A stretch of DNA of 64,000 nt. Source: Azolla caroliniana (taxonomy: Eukaryota > Polypodiophyta). Location of the stretch: the NCBI GenBank assembly GCA_043228905.1, contig JBHGNT010000014.1, positions 7,440,001-7,504,000 on the forward strand, read 5' to 3'. This document shows positions 63,352 through 64,000 of the stretch, one piece after another; the stretch's first letter is position 1, and each line of letters begins with the position of its first letter. Made by a program: the position numbers and the translations under genes. Below the pieces are notes generated by a model. That model was not told the origin of the DNA. It ran no database searches and saw only the letters and a program-made list of their open reading frames with translations.

Positions 63352-64000
63352 TGTCGCGTTGTTACGCGCGTGCGTGGTGAAAGGCGGGACCACGGGGGTC
63401 TTGGACTAGAGAGTGACAGAGCGTAGGAAGTCGTACTTCACCGTTTCCGGGGCATCCCAGAAGCACACCGGAAGCAAACGAAGAGAGAGAGAGAAAGAGA
63501 GGGAGTGCGCGCTTAACACCGAGTCACGCACACACACGCACGCACACACACACACGCACACACACACAGGCTGACCCGACTCACGCCCTTATGTACAGGA
63601 AACGTAGGAAAGGGGAAGCACTCGACACCAACAGAGACGCGAATATACATAGACAGACGCAAATGTATATATATAAGAGGAAGAATACATTCCCGGCTTC
63701 GAGCCGGACCAAGGTAGGTTACAGTAGTCGTCAACTGCCAAGCCGCCGGTCGGGGGGGAGCTCACGGGCTTGTCGTGCTGAGCGGGGTCTTGCGCAGGAG
63801 AGGAGCTGAAGCAAACCCTAAGCGAACACGAAGGGGGAGAAGAAGAAGAAGAAGAAACGTAGCTAACCCTAAATCTAACGGTATACCCTCTAACGCAAAA
63901 TGGTCAACCCCTTTCACAAAGGGCGCTCCCTTCGTTTTATAGAACAAGCAGAGGGATGCGTTACAATGTGGGATAAATCCCTACTTACATGGGATCGTCT
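63352..64000 (-). repeat. 5' LTR of element G, cut by the window end
   Basis: It is homologous to 58316-58964 or so of the left LTR. About 146 bp more are expected beyond 64000, followed by the target duplication and the rest of G1 integrase. Confidence 0.9.

Larger units (their letters stand above)
58316..64000 (-). mobile_element. Gag-only LTR retrotransposon G (TR-GAG-like), minus strand, runs off the window
   Basis: The left (3') LTR is 58316-59110; the right (5') LTR starts at 63352 and is cut by the window end, 146 bp short of the left LTR's length. Between them are the shared hairpin and polypurine tract, about 3.2 kb of repeat-rich non-coding DNA, a gag-like gene and a tRNA-Trp-type primer site. 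No protease, RT or integrase is present. It is inserted in the G1 integrase; the left flank is GACGC. Gag-only elements are known as TR-GAG in angiosperms; relation to those is not implied. Confidence 0.88.

Noticed and set aside
1-64000. A host protein-coding gene
   Set aside because: Every long frame with motifs belongs to a retrotransposon; no exon-intron pattern or host domain was seen on either strand.

Overview
The window looks like transposon-dense nuclear DNA of a land plant. No host gene could be recognised on either strand. The evidence for a plant is the Ty1/copia primer sites matching plant initiator tRNA-Met, the long GA/CT tracts in LTRs, and the mix of copia, Ty3/gypsy and LINE proteins. 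The sequence alone does not identify the species; a large-genome seedless plant or gymnosperm would fit, but that is a guess.

Layout. 1-1690: a LINE tail and a degenerate gypsy RT-RNase H. 1735-14149: decayed copia family 'A', with two LTRs and three internal fragments. It is broken by a minus-strand gypsy element (G2, 3161-8050) and a solo LTR (8592-9112). 14150-17968: copia 'B1', truncated in RT. 17969-20188: truncated minus-strand gypsy 'B'. 20189-28013: an LTR-like sequence split by the nearly complete minus-strand gypsy 'C' (20698-27888). 28018-28264: a fragment that looks like a copia LTR, ending next to the young copia 'D' (28270-33443). 33480-35060: a LINE tail and a gypsy protease remnant. 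35073-43071: minus-strand copia 'Bm', whose 3' LTR holds the small young LTR element 'E1' (35189-38504) and whose 5' LTR is cut by copia 'B2' (43072-46155). 46156-47140: the 3' end of a second G2-type element (G3), head to head with plus-strand gypsy 'G1' (47223-58315). G1 is interrupted by the young gypsy 'F' (49647-56226) and by the gag-only LTR element 'G' (58316 to beyond the window end).

The most coherent unit is a group of five gypsy-type elements: B, C, E1, F and G. They share LTR ends TGTCG...CGACA (TGACA in one LTR of C) and a conserved hairpin plus polypurine tract just before the 3' LTR. The four that retain the 5' end share a primer site matching tRNA-Trp. The three with both ends visible (C, E1, F) are each flanked by a 4-bp ACGT duplication. 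C, F and B encode pol. G carries only a gag-like gene, and E1 carries only an unrecognised acidic, Cys/His-rich ORF. This suggests that pol-encoding members move the other two in trans. Both F and E1 have nearly identical LTRs, although F has a damaged pol and E1 has none.

Most coding regions are pseudogenes with stops and frameshifts. The best preserved is copia D, whose gag-pol frame has a single in-frame stop. Domain calls come from reading motifs by eye; no database search was possible.
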